A model generated the notes under the pieces. The model was not told the origin of the DNA. It saw only the letters and a program-made list of their open reading frames with translations, and searched no databases. From assembly GCA_018857735.1 (NCBI GenBank), contig JABMCL010000835.1, positions 167,501-231,500 on the forward strand: a DNA stretch of 64,000 nucleotides, given 5' to 3'. The translations under genes and the position numbers were made by a program. Shown piece by piece: positions 62,815-64,000 of the stretch (positions are counted from its first letter, which is position 1; every line of letters starts with the position of its first letter). The stretch comes from Alviniconcha marisindica (taxonomy: Eukaryota; Mollusca; Gastropoda; Provannidae).

Positions 62815-64000
62815 ATGTTAAGCCTGAAGTGGACACATTCAGTCTGATGTGGTCATATTAATTCTGGTGTGGACACGTGGAGTCTGATGTGGACGCATTG
62901 AGTCTGACGTGGGCCTATTGAATCTGCTGTGGACGTATTAAGTCTGTTGTGGACACATTGAGTCTGATGTGGACATTTTAAGCCTGACACATTAAGTCTG
63001 ATTTGGACATTTTAAGAATAAGTCTGTTGTGAACACATTGAGTCTGATGTGGATATTTTACATCTGTTGTGGACCCATTGATGTGGACATAATTATTAAG
63101 TCTGTTACGGACACATTTAGTCTGCTGTGGACATATTGAGTCTGCTGTGGACATGTGGAGTCTGATGTGGACGCATTGAGTCTGACATGGACATACTGAA
63201 TCTGATGTGGACATATTAAGTCTGCTGTGGACACATTGAGTCTGATGTGGACATTTTAAGTCTGATGTGAACACATTAAGTCTGATTTGGACATTTTAAG
63301 AATAAGTCTGTTGTGAACACACTGAGTCTGATGTGGATATTTTACATCTGTTGTGGACCCATTGATGTGGACATAATTATTAAGTCTGTTACGGACACAT
63401 TCAGTCTGCTGTGGACATATTCAGTCTGCTGTGAACATATTAAGTCTGTTGTGGACCCATTGATGTCAACATAATTATGTCTGCTGTGGACACACTGAGT
63501 CTGCTGTGGACATATTAAGTGTTATGGACCCATTGATTTGATGTCAACATAATTATGTCTGCTGTGGACACACTGAGTCTGCTGTGGACATATTAAGTCT
63601 GTTATGGACCCATTGATGTCAACATAATTATGTCTGCTGTGGACACACTGAGTCTGCTGTGGACATATTAAGTGTTATGGACCCATTGATTTGATGTCAA
63701 CATAATTATGTCTGCTGTGGACACACTGAGTCTGCTGTGGACATATTAAGTCTGTTATGGACCCATTGATGTCAACATAATTATGTCTGCTGTGGACACA
63801 CTGAGTCTGCTGTGGACATATTAAGTGTTATGGACCCATTGATTTGATGTCAACATAATTATGTCTGCTGTGGACACACTGAGTCTGCTGTGGACATATT
63901 AAGTCTGTTATGGACCCATTGATGTCAACATAATTATGTCTGCTGTGGACACACTGAGTCTGCTGGGCACATATTAAGTCTGTTATGGACCCATTGATGT
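62815..64000. repeat. Minisatellite of about 20-bp core with 153-bp higher-order repeat
   Basis: The core is AGTCTGCTGTGGACATATTA with many variants. A block of about 284 bp near 63000 recurs near 63285. From about 63440 the pattern settles into a 153-bp period: AAGTCTGTTATGG at 63595, 63748 and 63901. The array continues past the window end. Confidence 0.93.

Noticed and set aside
62978..63274. 98-codon minus-strand open frame
   Set aside because: Translation of the minisatellite at the end of the window.

Overview
The window is animal nuclear DNA. It holds three multi-exon genes with canonical GT-AG introns, set in very repeat-rich sequence: long (CA)n, (CT)n, (TCTG)n and (ACGC)n tracts, homopolymer C and G runs, minisatellites, tRNA-derived SINE fragments, foldback elements and a decayed LINE. 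The repeat style, the SINE 3' end and a secreted beta-lactamase-like gene resembling shell-matrix gigasin-6 proteins suggest a marine mollusc, probably a gastropod. This assignment is inference.

Layout. 1-540: 60-bp satellite. 541-8293: microsatellites, a foldback element and SINE pieces, no gene recognised. 8294-16087 (minus): six-exon gene for a predicted 590-residue secreted serine hydrolase of the beta-lactamase/penicillin-binding-protein fold, with the SxxK, YxN and HTG motifs on separate exons. 16088-28239: no coding region recognised; it includes a (TG)n tract of about 730 bp, a palindrome-array element and presumably 3' UTR of the next gene. 28240-45115 (minus): UBE3A, the HECT E3 ubiquitin ligase, eleven coding exons, 915 residues, from AZUL zinc finger to catalytic Cys883. 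45116-46327: a compact interval with CRE-, E-box- and ETS-like sites, probably a shared divergent promoter. 46328-61988 (plus): NFXL1, eighteen coding exons, 902 residues, with RING/PHD-like finger, ten NF-X1-type fingers, coiled coil and C-terminal membrane helix. 61989-64000: 3' flank running into a minisatellite with a 153-bp higher-order period that continues past the window.

Exon borders were set by hand from splice consensus, reading-frame continuity and similarity to known families. For all three genes the exon lengths sum to a multiple of three and every junction keeps frame. No transcript evidence was available.

The most unusual pattern is that tandem duplications repeatedly include splice junctions. 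A 90-bp minisatellite in intron 1 of the hydrolase gene copies the exon 1 tail plus its GTGAGT donor (eleven extra donors). An 89/99-bp minisatellite in NFXL1 copies the acceptor and start of exon 5. Another NFXL1 intron holds a decayed copy of an exon start, and two further acceptors have local duplicates. UBE3A and NFXL1 both point to ubiquitin or RING-type protein biology, but nothing here shows that they act together beyond their head-to-head arrangement.
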